From: Ananas comosus
Taxonomy: Eukaryota > Streptophyta > Magnoliopsida > Poales > Bromeliaceae
DNA length: 64,000 nt
Assembly (NCBI RefSeq): GCF_001540865.1
Contig: NC_033639.1
Location: 9,536,432-9,600,431 of the forward strand
Direction: 5' to 3'
Numbering within the stretch: position 1 is the stretch's first letter; the number at the start of each line of letters is the position of its first letter. The notes under the pieces were generated by a model. The model had not been told where the DNA came from. It was given only the letters and a program-made list of their open reading frames with translations, and ran no database searches. Made by a program: the position numbers and the translations under genes. This document shows positions 48,998 to 62,211 of the stretch, in pieces.

Positions 48998-49539
48998 AAA
49001 GAGTATAGGATCCACGTGATTTTATACATTTATTAAGTTTTCCATTGAGTTGCAGATAAGTCTGTTAGATTCAATAAGTTTAATAAAATTCAATAATTAA
49101 ACTAAAATAATTATTACTGCATAAGCTAGGTTCGGACATAGTTATTTTCTAGTAAATGACCAGTGCGTTGTACAGAATTAGAACAAAATATTTTATAATA
49201 ATAATTAAATATATAAAATTTATAAATATGCTTTGTTGAAAAATAAACTTTAATATTTTACTATTATTTGGTTTAGAAAGATGAGAGTTATATAATTATT
49301 TAAAAATGTTTTAATAAAAATATAGGTCAATCTATTATTTTAATAATTAAAAAAATAGTATAATAAAGATATACAGAAAATAATACAAAAGATGGTGAAA
49401 ATAATAATAATAATAATAATAAAATGCGAAAATTTTAGTAACCTCCTTAAAAATAATTAACACTTTAAATCTAAAACCAAAGAAAGATGTATATTAAAAA
49501 AAAATCAAAACTCATCAAAAAAATTAATAGACCGGATCG

Positions 49540-49570
<31 letters not shown>

Positions 49571-49635
49571 CTATAATTATATATATATATAAGATTAACA
49601 ACTCACCTGAAAAATTATAAATAATAGGCATTAAT

Positions 49636-50296
49636 ATAAAGCTAAAATTACAAGAAAAACCCCAGTGATTAATAACACTGTATTTTTACTTTCCCCTTGA
49701 ATTTAAAAACCTTACACTTATGCCCCTTGTAAAATGAAAAAATGATTCCGGGGGGGATACCAGGATGTTGTAAAATGGACCATTTTTGCCCCTTCGATTG
49801 TTGTCTTCTTCCTGAGCTTCCTCAGCAGCCCCTTCGATCCGCCGCTATTTCCACCTCAATCGGCCACGATTCCTCTCCAATTTCTTCTCCACCTGCTCCC
49901 CTTCTCCTCCTACACCGTCGCCGCCCATCGATTTCGGCGACAGTAGGGAGGATACTAAGATGGGTGTTGATGGAGAGGTAGACAGAGACAACGAGGGCGA
50001 AGGCGAGGCGGCGGAGGAGGACGAAGGGGATGTGGGCAAGGGCGAAGCAGTGGAGGACGACGAGGTGGCGAGGCGGCGAAGCGGCGAGCCGGAGAGAGCG
50101 AAGCATCAGAAAAGAGGCATAGGGGTATTTTCGGTATAAAAAAATATTTTTTAACAGAACCCCAAACGGAACCCTAACGGTAGGGGTGAAGTGCACATTT
50201 TTCATTTTACAAGGGGGCAAAGTGTAGGTTTTTAAATGTTAGGAAAAAAATTTAAAAAGCGGATTATTACAGGGGATTTTCTATAATTTAGCCTTA
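49636..50296. mobile_element. MULE-like element with GC-rich cargo
   Basis: The outer ~110 bp on each side are inverted repeats (agctaaaattacaagaaaaa left; right complement aggctaaattatagaaaat). The interior 49790-50130 is GC-rich. One plus-strand frame from ATG 49959 is very acidic (EAAEEDEGDVGKGEAVEDDE) and ends at a TAA near 50140. GC-rich gene-like DNA inside a TIR element is typical of Pack-MULEs, but the source gene is not recognised and no 9-bp duplication is clear. Confidence 0.55.
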
Positions 50297-50299
50297 AAA

Positions 50300-50530
50300 A
50301 TATAATCGAATAGGGTTCGTGGGGACCACCGTCAGCTAATTCTTCCGTACAAGCGATCGTGGGGACAAAGGCAAAGGAATTTCCAAAAACCATTTTTGAT
50401 GGCTACTCCTTTTCCGGAAATTGTGAGGGGCAAACCGCGCAGAGTAGGATTTGCACCTACTAGCCTATAGGCCAATTTGCACCTATTATAGGCCAATTAA
50501 TGGGGCTAAAGGTTCAACATCTCGAGGGAG
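50300..50530. repeat. Diverged fragment of segment Y
   Basis: 'ggttcgtggggac', 'ttttccggaaattgtgag', 'gtaggatttgcacc' and 'gccaattaatgggg' follow the order of 20300-20475 and 59275-59450. Confidence 0.6.
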
Positions 50531-50534
50531 TCCA

Positions 50535-52260
50535 AAATTTTTTTTTGTTTTTGAGGATCCTCTTGATGGGTGCCGCGTGGCACCTGAGCCNAAATAATGT
50601 GAAATTTAAAAACTTAAAATCTAGCTTTAAACGGAGGTTTATTTATTATTTTAGTTTGTACACTTAACTTCATCTTATATGAATTTAATTACAAAATACA
50701 AAATCTTTTTTTAATTTATTGTAATGTAAAACTAAAAAAAAAAATTTTTTTTCTTTCTATCATAAGATGAGAAATATAAGGATTTTTTCTTTCTATCATA
50801 AGATGAGTAATGTAAGACTAAAAATCGTAAAATGGATTATGTTTCCATAGTTTATTATGTGAAAAATTCAAGAACAAATATATATTTTAAAATTTAATAT
50901 CTGTAATATAATAATTTAATTTAATAATAAACTTGGTGTGTATGAGTTCCACCCCGTTTTTAAAATACCTGTCGTACAGGTTTTAAAAAAAAAACTCCTG
51001 CGAAACCTACCCGTGGCGCACCGTGGGCTCGGTGCGACCGGGTAGCCAGGAAACGAGAACTCGTCAACTTAAATATTTGAAGTACGATAATCTTCATGCA
51101 AATATTCTACTAGCACATAGACTATTCTTTCCTTTTTTAAAAAAAGTATTAGTGACAAATGAAAACCTAACCCTTCACACATAAACCATTAGATTAAATT
51201 GTACTCTTAGTATTTTTTCTATATGATTTTTTAAATTGTCTTAATATTTTTTCTATATGATTTGATAATCCGAGTCTATACTTTTTAAATATACACTAAT
51301 ATAATATATGCTAATAACATGTATTACAAACATATAATATATGGTAGTATGATATATTATATATGATACTAGTTAGCTTGTTAATTTTTCTACCATTTTT
51401 AGTGTAGGGACGTATTGGTGTTAGTTTCATTTCTACAGTTACTTACTTATCCTGTTTAGTCAGTAAATCATTATCATTGATAACGATACTCAATGAAAAT
51501 TATTTTTACAATAGTTCTCATTCTTATTCTTATTGATATTATATTATATTTTTTTTAAGAGCACTACACACTTGTTGTTGTCGCTTCTGATAGAGGTAAG
51601 GTGATGGTGAGATAAATAATATTTTTTAAAGGTGAACTGTACTAGTGGTATTCTTGGCATGCTTTAGTTTTAGAGAATACTGTACATAAAGAACTAGTGA
51701 TACTACTTGAATTATATTTTCTCTTTATATTTCCTGCGAGATAGACATTGCACCTATTTTGGAGTGATTGATGTATGTACAATATGATTTTATCTATATT
51801 GCTTTTATATCAATAATTGTATTCGATCCTTATATTGGTAGAAACATATATTACAAAAGTTTAATATATGCTAATATTATATATTATAAAAGTTTAATAT
51901 ATGCTAATATTATATATTACAAAAGTTTAATATATGCTAATATTAAGTTTAATATATTCTAATATAATATATGTTACTAGTACAAATATGGAGAAAAAGT
52001 GAGGAAGAGGAAGACGGAGGTGGCCGTGAAGGAGAGGTTTGTGTATATGTAAATAGTCAGGGGAGTTGTAAGGTAACTGTGGGGTGAGAAAAAAAACGCC
52101 GTTACTTCCTTGATAGTAGGATCATACAGCGTATAATCGTAATAGTTGAGAATCAAATTATCGAAAACTACCAAAAATAAAAACAGAAAAACAATTCTTG
52201 TTATTAGATATAAAAGGAAAAAAAAAGAGAAAAAGAATATATAGCAAGTCCGTATACATG
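50535..52260. other. AT-rich intergenic DNA
   Basis: Contains three tandem copies of a ~42-bp unit at about 51850-51960 (acaaaagtttaatatatgct). No gene seen. Confidence 0.5.
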
Positions 52261-52734
52261 TAAACCTTAAGTAAAGTTCATATCATGGCTGACAAGTGTA
52301 ACACCAATATGCTCCTGAGTATCGATTCGTATTCTGTGAACTAAATATTTCATATCTATATGAAATGAAATACTGAGGTGTTAGTTACCTACAAAATATA
52401 ATAGGCTAATTAATTCAAACTAAATTATATACCCCATATTAAACAGCTCCGTTGCGATAGCCAAATGTGTTGGGCGTTCATCACCCAAATGTAGGCACTC
52501 TTCTTCTTCACAAGATTCCGGTCCGAATTCGCGGCCATTACCGTGCTAAACTTGCTGTGCATCTGCGGCGAGGTGCTCCCCACGCTGGGCTTTAGTCGCG
52601 AAGCCTTCGGGAACGGAATGGAGGGCCATAGGCAGCGCGGCTAGAATGAAGCAGACAGGAACCCGTGGGAAGTGATCCCGCGGGATTGGAGCAACAATTT
52701 CGGGGCTAGCAGTGACAACGCTATGGAGAAGTAC

Positions 52735-52862
52735 TGAGGGAGAGGGAGAGAGACAGAGAGGGAGAGAGAGGAGAGAGTGAAGGAGAGGGAGAGGGAAGAG
52801 CAGAGAGTGAGGGAGAGAGAGGGTGCCAACGCATGGAAAAGTGAGGGAGAGAGAGGGAGAGG
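52735..52862. repeat. GA-rich tract
   Basis: Repeats of gggagagaga; the open frames on the minus strand here are low-complexity. Confidence 0.9.
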
Positions 52863-53773
52863 GGTGTGTTAATTTTGGTATGGTCAAAAAAATATAAAAT
52901 CATAATTTGGTCCTGAAATCTAATTTTATAATTAGATATATAAAAGTAAAAAAAGAAAAAAAAATATTAATTAAAAGTATACTTCTCCCTTATGTGCTCT
53001 TCCTCGGTAAGTGCAGTAACAGGCACATCATATTCTTGCAAAATATATATAGTATTTTCTGAAAAAAAATTTAAAATCATAACTTGGCTCTAAAATACAA
53101 TAATAAAATTATTATTAGATATATAAAAATAAAAAAAAGAAAAAAATATTAATTAAAAGTATACATTCTCCCTCATGTGCTCTTCCTCGGTAAGTGGAGT
53201 AACGGGCACATCATATATATTCTTGCAAAATATATATAGTATCCTCGGAATTGAAGATTGAGTACCTGTATAAAATAAAGGTTAATTACTAACTAAAAAT
53301 AATAACTTAATTATTTAATTTATTATTCTTATCCTAGATCCAGCAACCCATATGCAATAACATCTAGATTTGTTGCATTTTTTACCCACATGTAGGCATT
53401 TTTTTTTTTGCATAAAATCAGTTGTAATGTATGGAATATGGAATAGAAATAAAAAAAACGTGGTTATATAAAAATAAAAAAATAATAAAAAAGAGAAAAC
53501 ACTATGATAGTATTAAGTAATTCCAAAAATTGACAACCAAACAACTAGCGCTAGAAGAAGATGAAAAAGCTTCACAACCTAATCCATCTAAGACTGCCTA
53601 AAGAGAAGAAGAATTACAATCAGAGCTGTAAAAAAAATCTAGAAAAATAAGATAAAAAAATAAAAAACAAAAATTTTTTTGGAAAAAAAAGGGAAACACA
53701 AGAACACGTAGAGAAAACCTAGCGGAAGAAAAAAACGAAGAGAAAATACTGTGATAGTATATATATATATATA

Positions 53774-54022
53774 TAGTCCAGCTATGGTGCTTGTAAAAGC
53801 ACCAAGCACTTGGTGCTTATAAATTTTTTACCGTTAGATTTACTCCACGGATCATTTTCAACCATTAGATTATACTATTTAACCAACCATCCACTCAACC
53901 CTAGTGTGCCCACATCAGAGGGTTGTGCCCACATCATTCTAACCGCATATCTTTTAATCCAACGGCTAAAAATCTACAAGTACAAATGTCTTGGTACTTT
54001 TAAAACATAGGAGTTCAACATA
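53774..54022. mobile_element. MITE copy 1, about 250 bp
   Basis: Left end tagtccagctatggtgcttg and right end acataggagttcaaca form an imperfect inverted repeat with (TA)n at both sides. The interior has 'accgttagatttac' and 'aaccaaccatccactcaacc'. Non-coding. Confidence 0.75.
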
Positions 54023-54778
54023 TATATATATATATATATATGACGTTATTATCATAATATATACTAATATAATATATGCAACAAAAATATAAATCTATAC
54101 AGAAAATTTAAAATCAAAATTTGGTCCTGAAATACAATAATAAAATTATTATTAGATATATATATATAAAAAAATATTAATTAAAAATATATCTTCTCCC
54201 TCATGTGTTCTTCTTCGGTAAGTGCTTATTCGGTAAGTGAAGTAACGGGCTTGCAAAATATGTATAGTATCCTCGGGAACTGAAGATTGAGTACATGTAT
54301 AAAATAAAAGTTAGTTCCTAACTAGAAAATAATAACTTAATTATTTAATTTATTATTCTTATCCTAGATCCAGCAATCCATACGCAATAACACCTAGATT
54401 TGTTGCATTTTTTACCTAGGCATTCTTTCTTGGCATAACATTATGTATGGTATATAGAAAAGAAATAAAAAAACGTGGTTATATAAAAATAAATAAATAA
54501 ATAAATAAGAGAAAACACTAATATTATTAAATAATTCCAAAAATTGACAAGCAAACAACTAGCGCTAGAAGAAGATGAAAAGCTTCACAACCTAATCCAT
54601 CTAAGATGGCCTAAAGAGAAGAAGAATTACAATCAGAGCTGTAAAAAAAATCTAGAAAATGAGATGAAAAAATAAAAAACAAAGAGTTCTCTGGAAAAAA
54701 AAGGGAAACACAAGAAAATGTAGAGAAAACTTAGAGGAAGAAAAAAAGAAAAGAAAATACTGGAATAGTATATATATA

Positions 54779-55003
54779 TATACTATGGTGCTTGTAAAAG
54801 CACCCAGCACTTGGTGCTTGTGAATTTTTTACCGTTAGATTTACGACTTTGATCATTTTCATCCGTTAGATTATACTATTCAACCAACCACCCACTTAAC
54901 CTAAGGGGGCCCACAACATCCTAACTGCACATCTATTAATCTAAGGGCTAAAAACTTACAAACACCAATGAATTGGTACTTTTAAAAGCATAGGAGCTGG
55001 ACT
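54779..55003. mobile_element. MITE copy 2
   Basis: Same family as 53774-54022 (tatggtgcttgtaaaagcac, then aaccaaccacccacttaacc, ending taggagctggactcta). A truncated extra end lies at 55018-55060. Confidence 0.75.
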
Positions 55004-55084
55004 CTATATATATATATATATATGGTGCTTGTAAAAGCACAAGTATTTGTTGCTTGTAATATATATATATATATATATGGAGAG

Positions 55085-55308
55085 AGAGTTTAGCTATGGT
55101 GCTTTTACAAGCACTTGATGCTTGTAAGTTTTTTACCGTTAGATTTACTCCACGAATCATTTTCAACAATTAGATTATATTATTTAACCAACCACCCACT
55201 CAACCTCAGGGGCCCACATCATCCTAACCGCATATCTCTTAATCTAATGGCTAAAAATCTACAAGTACAAATGTCTTGGTACTTTTAAAAACATAGGAGT
55301 TCAATTCT
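55085..55308. mobile_element. MITE copy 3
   Basis: Same family (gagtttagctatggtgcttt; accaaccacccactcaacct; taggagttcaattcta). All three copies sit in the duplicated gene blocks. Confidence 0.75.
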
Positions 55309-55492
55309 ATATATATATATGTTTGTACAATATACGTTATTAGCATAATATATGCTAATATAATATATGCAACAAAAGTATAAATCTATACAGAAAATTT
55401 AAAATCATAATTTGGTCCTGAAATGCAATAATAAAATTATTATTAGATCTATAAAAATAAAAAAAAGAAAAAAATATTAATTAAAAGTATAC

Positions 55493-57545
55493 CTTCTCCC
55501 TCATGTGCTCTTCATCGGTAAGTGGAGTAACGGGCTTGACGTGGGGAACTTTGAGCACGGGCTCCAGCAGAGGCCGGTAGGGTGCCATCTCTCGGCGCGT
55601 CATGACGGGGACCTGCGCCGGCCTTGGCGTGGGGAACTTTCAGCACGGGCGGAGAGGGGCGGAGGCCGTAAGGAGAGAAAAAGGGAGTGAAGATTTGTGG
55701 TGTTGCCATTGGAGAGAAAGAGGGAGAGGAAGAAAGAGGGAATGACAATTTTGATGCATGATACATGCATTCATAGTGGACGATGTACGAGAACATAACC
55801 GTTGTTGTGATGCATGATACAAACGCATACAATAACATCATGTATTCCTCTTTCTTAGGGCAATCATGAAGATGATATAATAGGGCAATCATGAAGATGG
55901 TATAATGGTCCTTCCCGATACATTTAAAAAACAAAAAAACAAACAGTTTTACTTATTTAGACACACTTTAGGGTTTTTAGTCCCAAAGAAGAAGAGCGTC
56001 ATTCTTCCCCCTTCAGTCATCCATGTGGTAGAGAAATAATGGATTTTGGTATCGTATCTTCACGAATCTTCATGAGAGGCAGCCGCCCAAAAGCTTTTGG
56101 GATCGTATCTGCAACGAATCCTCTGTTATTTTTTTTTAAAAAAAAATTGAGACTATTTTAACCCTTTTTTGCCTTAAATTTAAAGTGCTAGAAAAAAAAA
56201 TCAATTGATGCCAATTACTAAACTCGGTGATAGAATTCGATAATTGCCACATTCGAGATGTTCTTAAAATGATTCAGAATACAAAATTATTATTTGGAAT
56301 TCTAACAATACAAATCTAAACAGCAAATAATTAATGAATAGTACCCATATAAATCAACTTATTTAATAACTGCTTATTAATTTGATAATCATCAACTCAA
56401 ATGACGTTCAAGATAAATCAAGCAAAATGAAAAAAAAAAAAAACAAAACAAATTATGACAAGTATTTTAAGGTCGTCTATAATTGAGTGCATCAATATAC
56501 ATGCTACCAAAACCCAAGAACAACATACACAGAAAACACAATAAAAAAAAAAAAAAAAGTAGGACAAAACATAAAAAATAGAAGTATGTTTTAAAATTTT
56601 CTATAATTAAATCTCTTATTGGAATTCTCCTGACCTATTGATCCTAGAGGGTGCATTCTCATAAGATATGATCATAACCAGCATATCTCTCAAAGAAGAC
56701 GATCCCTGAATTAATCAATATCTATCAATGATTCCAAAAAAAAAAAAAAAGATAATTAAAAATTAGAAAAATGAAAAGTAATTATAGTTTTTTTTTTTGA
56801 GAGAGAAATTATAGTTGTTATTAAGAATAGTATAAAAAAGGGTACCTCGATTCTTTTTAGGAGATTGTATTTAAATTTAGTTAATCCGCGCGTGCAAAAA
56901 TCAGCAATTAACAAATTTGCTTTAATCAACTATGCACACACACGCAAAAAAAAACAAATAACCATCTAAATTAAAATGATCACAAAATTCAAATTAAAGT
57001 TAGATTTTAATTTTCAAAGAGAACTAAACCAAATTTTATTTCAAAACACACCTTGCGATCAAATGGACCCAGAGGGTGTGTCACCTTGACCATCAGCATC
57101 AATACCGATCAAATGGACCCAGAGGGTGTGTCACCTTGACCATCAGCATCAATACCATTCGTACCCCAACAATTCCAATGCCTTACTCCTAGAATCCACA
57201 GTACGTGGTAACTAAAATAGCAAAAAAAACCCTCAATAAATGCACATTAGCCAAAAATAGAAAGTAGCTAGCGTAAAAGGTTAAAATGTATAAATAGTCT
57301 CTATACAATTCCAAAACGTTTCACTTCAACACTCTAGCCTCTAAACTTTCTCGTATATATATAACAACCTAATCTCATATAGTTATAGTATCTGACTTTT
57401 CCTTGCGAAAATAACCATTCATGCATGTTAGATGAACATCCACCTCTATTAAGTTTTCCTGCTACTTCATATATGTCTTCTTAAGGTAGTAATTGTATTT
57501 AAAGAATGAATAAACAGATTAAGTACTGTGAACAGTTATCTAAAG
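55493..57545 (-). repeat. Inverted copy D of the segmental duplication
   Basis: Reverse complement of about 29090-31330, but diverged and lacking about 270 bp that includes the TATA-like region upstream of the first exon. The empty LINE site is present near 57405. It carries its own 52-bp tandem duplication at about 57054-57155. Confidence 0.85.
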
Positions 57546-57555
57546 AAATAGATTA

Positions 57556-59490
57556 GAGTTAGGGAGACATGTCAAAGGAAAAAAAAAATACCCGGACGAG
57601 CAGTATAGGGAGGGAAATGGTGGGAGGGAGAAGTAGGTGCATATCAAATGGTAAGATGTTACGGTGGGAGAAAAAAAAAAAAAAAAAGTTACAGTGCTTC
57701 AAAATATAGGGAGGTTATCTTTCGATCGGTTGCAAATTACATTTATAAATAATAATAATAATAATAATAATAATATGACTAGCGGCTAAGCACATCAAAA
57801 AGTACACATCTGCATGCTTATATTTTGGACTATAATTAGGATATATATGTTTCTTCTTATTATTAGCATCATTAAATGCCAGCCCATTTATTAATTAATT
57901 TCTATTTCTATTGCACCTTCTCACATTGCACTTTCTCACGTTGAAAACGAGTGACTTAAATTTGTTTCCTTTCTCCATTTATTAATAAGACGTTAGCGGT
58001 CAATGGGCTGCAAGTTCCCCCAAGTTGCCATGCACGTGGAAATATATATAGTGTATACACGTGGACGTGGTTGTAGTACATGTACGTAGTATGGGTACTG
58101 CGTCCTTTTGAAATTCCATAGCCAAAGCCAATGAGTTCAAAAAATACATAATTACATGGGTACTATTTAGGAATAAAATAAAATCTTTTCAAACGTTAGA
58201 GTGGTAATCACATGCATTGATGGATAAAAAAATAAAAAAATAAAAAAATCTACGGCGGTGGTCGCACCACACCACGACATTCGTTTCCTAACAAATTAAT
58301 AAATTTTTTACTTTATAAAAAATATAATAAAAATATTTTTTTAAAAAAATTGTATTGAACGAATAAATTTCAAAAACTAAATGTGATTGAATGGAACAAA
58401 AAAGAAAAGATTTATAAGGTATAAAATATCAAATTTATAAAGTAAAGATGAATGGAAGTAGGCCGTGCATGGGTGATGTGGTAGACCACATACAGGCAAT
58501 AATAAACTCTACACATAAATTTTAATTATTATTTTTAAGTTTATCATATAGAAAAATATACACATATTATTATTCAAGTACGTACTATACTTAATTACAA
58601 AATACTTATTTCTAAAACCAATTAAGTAAAAAATATAATTTTTTAGATTTTAACTTTTATAAAACTAATATATATTAATTAAGTTGATCGATTTTAGGTC
58701 ATTAATGGATTTTAGTATGATTTAGATAGAAAAAATCCTACCAATTTCACTAAAATCGGCTGGTGCACAAATTTGATGGTTGGACTGTTAGTTCAAATGG
58801 TTGAAAGCTATATATTTTTATTTAATACGTTTAAAGGATTGAATTGATCATTTTTTAGACTTGGTCACGATCGAACCGGTCGAACTGGCTGGTTCCATCC
58901 AGTTTTTTAAATCATTGGTTGAAAGATCTACAATCAAATTAAAGTTGGTCATAGATCTAGTATTGCTCATATTTTTTTTATTCTGAGATTCTCTTAATTA
59001 ATTTTTAAGTTTGCTGAATGAACAATTTTAACAAAATAAATCAAAAAATTTACCAAGCTTAACCAGTTCAAATTATTTTATAATAAAAAATATTTTTAAT
59101 CATTCAATTCTTAAGGTATAGAAAATCGTAGTTAATGGAGCAATGGTGATTGAACAATCGATCGCGAACAAAGGCTTGATGCAGGAGGGAAGGGACTTTT
59201 TTTAAAAAAAAATAAATATTGTGAATATTTTATCAAAAATATAAAAATAATATTATAATAAAATGCTTTTCCGGTTCGTGGTCCGTACAGCGTTCGTGGG
59301 GACACAATCGTCAACGAACTACTAAATTTGTCGAGGCAATACTTTTTAATGGCAGCTTCTTTTTTCCCAAATTGTGAGCGGCAAAGCAGCGTAGGGTAGG
59401 AGTGGTGCCTATTATGTAGCCTGCAGTGTAGGCCAATTAATGGGACTGAAACAACACTTTTGTGTCTGTGTGGTTCAAATAATAATTTAA

Positions 59491-59500
<10 letters not shown>
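57556..59500. repeat. Segment Y (right copy)
   Basis: Matches 18561-20545 directly and 21046-22022 in reverse complement. Reads cleanly without N, so it is probably the better version. 58074-58571 is the counterpart of the anomalous block. Confidence 0.85.
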
Positions 59501-59569
<69 letters not shown>

Positions 59570-59573
<4 letters not shown>

Positions 59574-59722
59574 ATATATATGTATGTACATGTACATGTA
59601 TACATACACACATAATGTTGCCATATTCATACGAGTATACAGGGCCAAAATTTATAAATTTTAAAAATTTGGCATTTTTTAAAAAGGCTTTTAAAATCGG
59701 CCCCGGGGCGTGACATACATAC

Positions 59723-59754
<32 letters not shown>

Positions 59755-61440
59755 GTATGTATGTGTGTGTATATATATGTATGTATATGTACATGCATAC
59801 ATACACACATAATCATAATGTTGCCATATTCATACGAGTATACAGGGCCAAAATTTATAAATTTTAAAAATTTGGCATTTTTTAAGATTATAACTAAAAT
59901 GCAAATAAAACAGGACTGGAAACAGAAGACCCGTCCTGCGAACATGAAATTCATTGGCGTTTTGCGCTCCCTCGCTTGCTGATGAAATATTTGTGCGCTA
60001 AAAATCCATCTTTGGCTGGCCGGCGCCTCGAATATGGCCAACTATGGATATTTTTTTTAAAAAAAATTTATTCAAATTTAAATTAAATGTAATATAATTT
60101 TTATATTATGTAAATTAAAATAGAAATTAAAAGTAATGACGGTATTATAAAAGTAAATATTTTAGAAAGAAATAATATTTAGGACGCAAATAATATTCTA
60201 AAAAGGGAAAAGTTATTTCTCTTATAATTTAATACTAATTATTATTCGGAGCGGGTTTTGCGGGGCAAATTAATTTATTTAGCAATATTTCGACCGAAGG
60301 TTTTTTCGAGTTAGAACAAACTGTCCGAATTCGTTTATTATCTCTAACTTCCAAGCTCCGAATTCGTTTATTATCTCTTACTTCCAAATTTGTTTGTGTG
60401 ATAGTTTGGAGTTTAATTTCTTGATCTTTAGACGTTTTTGGCATGTATAATTTTGTAGTAGTTTATTTTAGCTACATGATAATTTATTTTATTTTAAAAA
60501 ATAATTCAAAGATCAAATATTTTTACACATTTGATCATAGTATTTGAATAATAAATACTACAAGCTTCTTGAGTAAATTAAAGTGATATGTCAGACAAAT
60601 ATCCATGCATCCAAATTAGTTGCTAATTTTTTTTAAATTTTTAACATAAAAAGTGATTAAAACTGTTTAATTAGATAGAATTATTAATAAATCTTATAAA
60701 ATTTTTTAGTTAGTTGACTAATTTTTTTTAATTACTACATATCAAAAAATTAAGGCAACGCCAATGAGGAAAATTAGAGAGCCATTTCAACTTGATGTTT
60801 ATAGACCACATTCGGGCTAAACCAACGGGGCGTAAATGGTCTAAATTAAATCGAAGAGAAACCATACCCGGCCCAAAATCCTGGCCCGGCCCAATTTTGC
60901 CTACACGTATTTCTAAGACATTACCTTTCTTTAATATTCTACTCAATTCAATTCTGAATATCTTAAATGTTTTAAATATTAATTTAAAGACACTATATAA
61001 TTATAATCATAATTTTTTTTAAAAAAAATTAGGAACCACTATTACAATTTTTATTACAATAACAATTGACACATGCTTTATTTTTTAGTTCCTTGTGTAA
61101 AAAATATATTTCACCTATTGCCTGCCTCTAGGCTCTAGGTTCTAGGCCAATGGGACCACCCAAATGGCTCAAAATTAAAATTATAAATTTCAAAATTATA
61201 ATGATCGCGTTTTTCACGTGTAGGGATTAAAATTTTAAAATTTCAAATTTTAATTTTTCAAATCTCAAATATAAATTTTAAATTTTAAAAAATTACCATT
61301 TAAATTTAGAACGCAATAATATTGTAAAAAAAAAAAAATCTCTCTCATAATTTAATACTAATTATTATTGGGGGTGGGTTTGGCCTGAATTCCAAGTGGA
61401 CTTAAATTTTAGCAGGGCAAATTAATTTATTCAAGATAAT
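59570..61440. repeat. Segment X (right copy, inverted) with an internal duplication
   Basis: Reverse complement of 16757-18535. The first ~110 bp ('gttgccatattcatacgagt') occurs twice, at 59618 and 59820. Between the two lie 'cggccccggggcgtgaca', which looks like the end of a gypsy LTR, and AT/GT microsatellites. Confidence 0.85.
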
Positions 61441-61444
61441 TAAA

Positions 61445-62058
61445 TGCAAAATCCCCTGTATATATATACTTTTTTAGATACAGCAAAAGATATTTTAATA
61501 AAGGTCTCCTGATATTTTTTTTTTCTTTCAACAAAAAAAAAAGATTAATAAAATCTTAAAGATCAGCACTTCATTGCTTTTTCAAATACCGCCTCTCAAT
61601 TATAATTTTTTATCAAGATCCTCCTAATTAATTTTTAAGTTTACTGAATCAAGTAAATTTAATCAACCTTATTAAATATTTAATATTAGAAGTAATTTAT
61701 AATATCAAATATTCTCAACCATGTATAGAATTTTAATTCAACCATTCAGTTATTAAGGCATAAAAAATTGTAATTAATTGAGCAATGTTGATCGAAAATG
61801 ATATCGCCACGGTAATATCAAACTTGCACAATTTTATTGATTCCCTTTTAAATTTTTAAAATACTATAAGTATTTCTTAAACACTTAAAATTTCATTAAT
61901 CCTCCTACAAATCTCACAAACTATTGGGATTGAATTCGACCCTACAAAATTTCCTTTTGAGATGTAGTTGCGACAAAATTACATTTCTAACCCTATTTAC
62001 GAGTTGGTAAAAATGTATGGAGACCACTCACCAGCAGGCCGACATTTTTTTGTTTTTT
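61445..62058. other. AT-rich intergenic DNA
   Basis: No gene or structured repeat seen. Confidence 0.5.
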
Positions 62059-62059
62059 A

Positions 62060-62211
62060 CCGACCGTGCCTAGAGTAAGTAACAAAGGATTTGGTAGTTG
62101 TTATCCGAGATCAAAGTTCGAATCCTAATTGATTCATATTTCCAGCTAAGTTTATTTTTAAATAAAATAAACGAAGTAGGTAGTGTGCTACCTATCTCTC
62201 AAAAAAAAAAA
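62060..62211 (+). mobile_element. tRNA-derived SINE
   Basis: A-box-like tagagtaagtaa, a good B box gttcgaatcc (62116-62125), then gtttatttttaaataaaataaac-type and aggtagtgtgctacct (62178-62193) stem-loops, then atctctc and poly(A). Colinear over its length with the copy at 39111-39263. Its flanks are T-rich, so the target duplication cannot be fixed. Confidence 0.85.

Larger units (their letters stand above)
52885..55480. repeat. Tandemly duplicated exon-plus-intron blocks
   Basis: The phrase 'ttggtcctgaaat' followed by (a)n, 'attaattaaaagtatac' and an exon copy recurs at about 52900, 53085 (as ttggctctaaaat), 54120 and 55410. Copies at 53050 and 54100 run on together for about 700 bp ('aacaactagcgctagaagaa' at 53543 and 54556) to a MITE. 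Confidence 0.85.
52273..55709 (-). pseudogene. Decayed multi-exon gene with duplicated exons, unrecognised
   Basis: The first exon 55709-55493 starts MATPQIFTPFFSPYGLRPSP. A 2-bp loss after PHAKAG relative to the 31200 exon shifts the frame; the shifted part still reads QVPVMTRR, then LEPVLKVPHVKPVTPLTDEE and HMREK before GTATAC. Further minus-strand exon copies lie at about 54281-54188, 53265-53165 and 53058-52983, each ending in a form of PVTPLTEEEHMRE; the cleanest reads TIYILQEYDVPVTALTEEEH. Possible last exons: about 52551-52432 (ECLHLGDERPTHLAIATELF) and 52342-52272 (IRIDTQEHIGVTLVSHDMNF then stop). Several copies have frameshifts. Function unknown. Confidence 0.45.
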
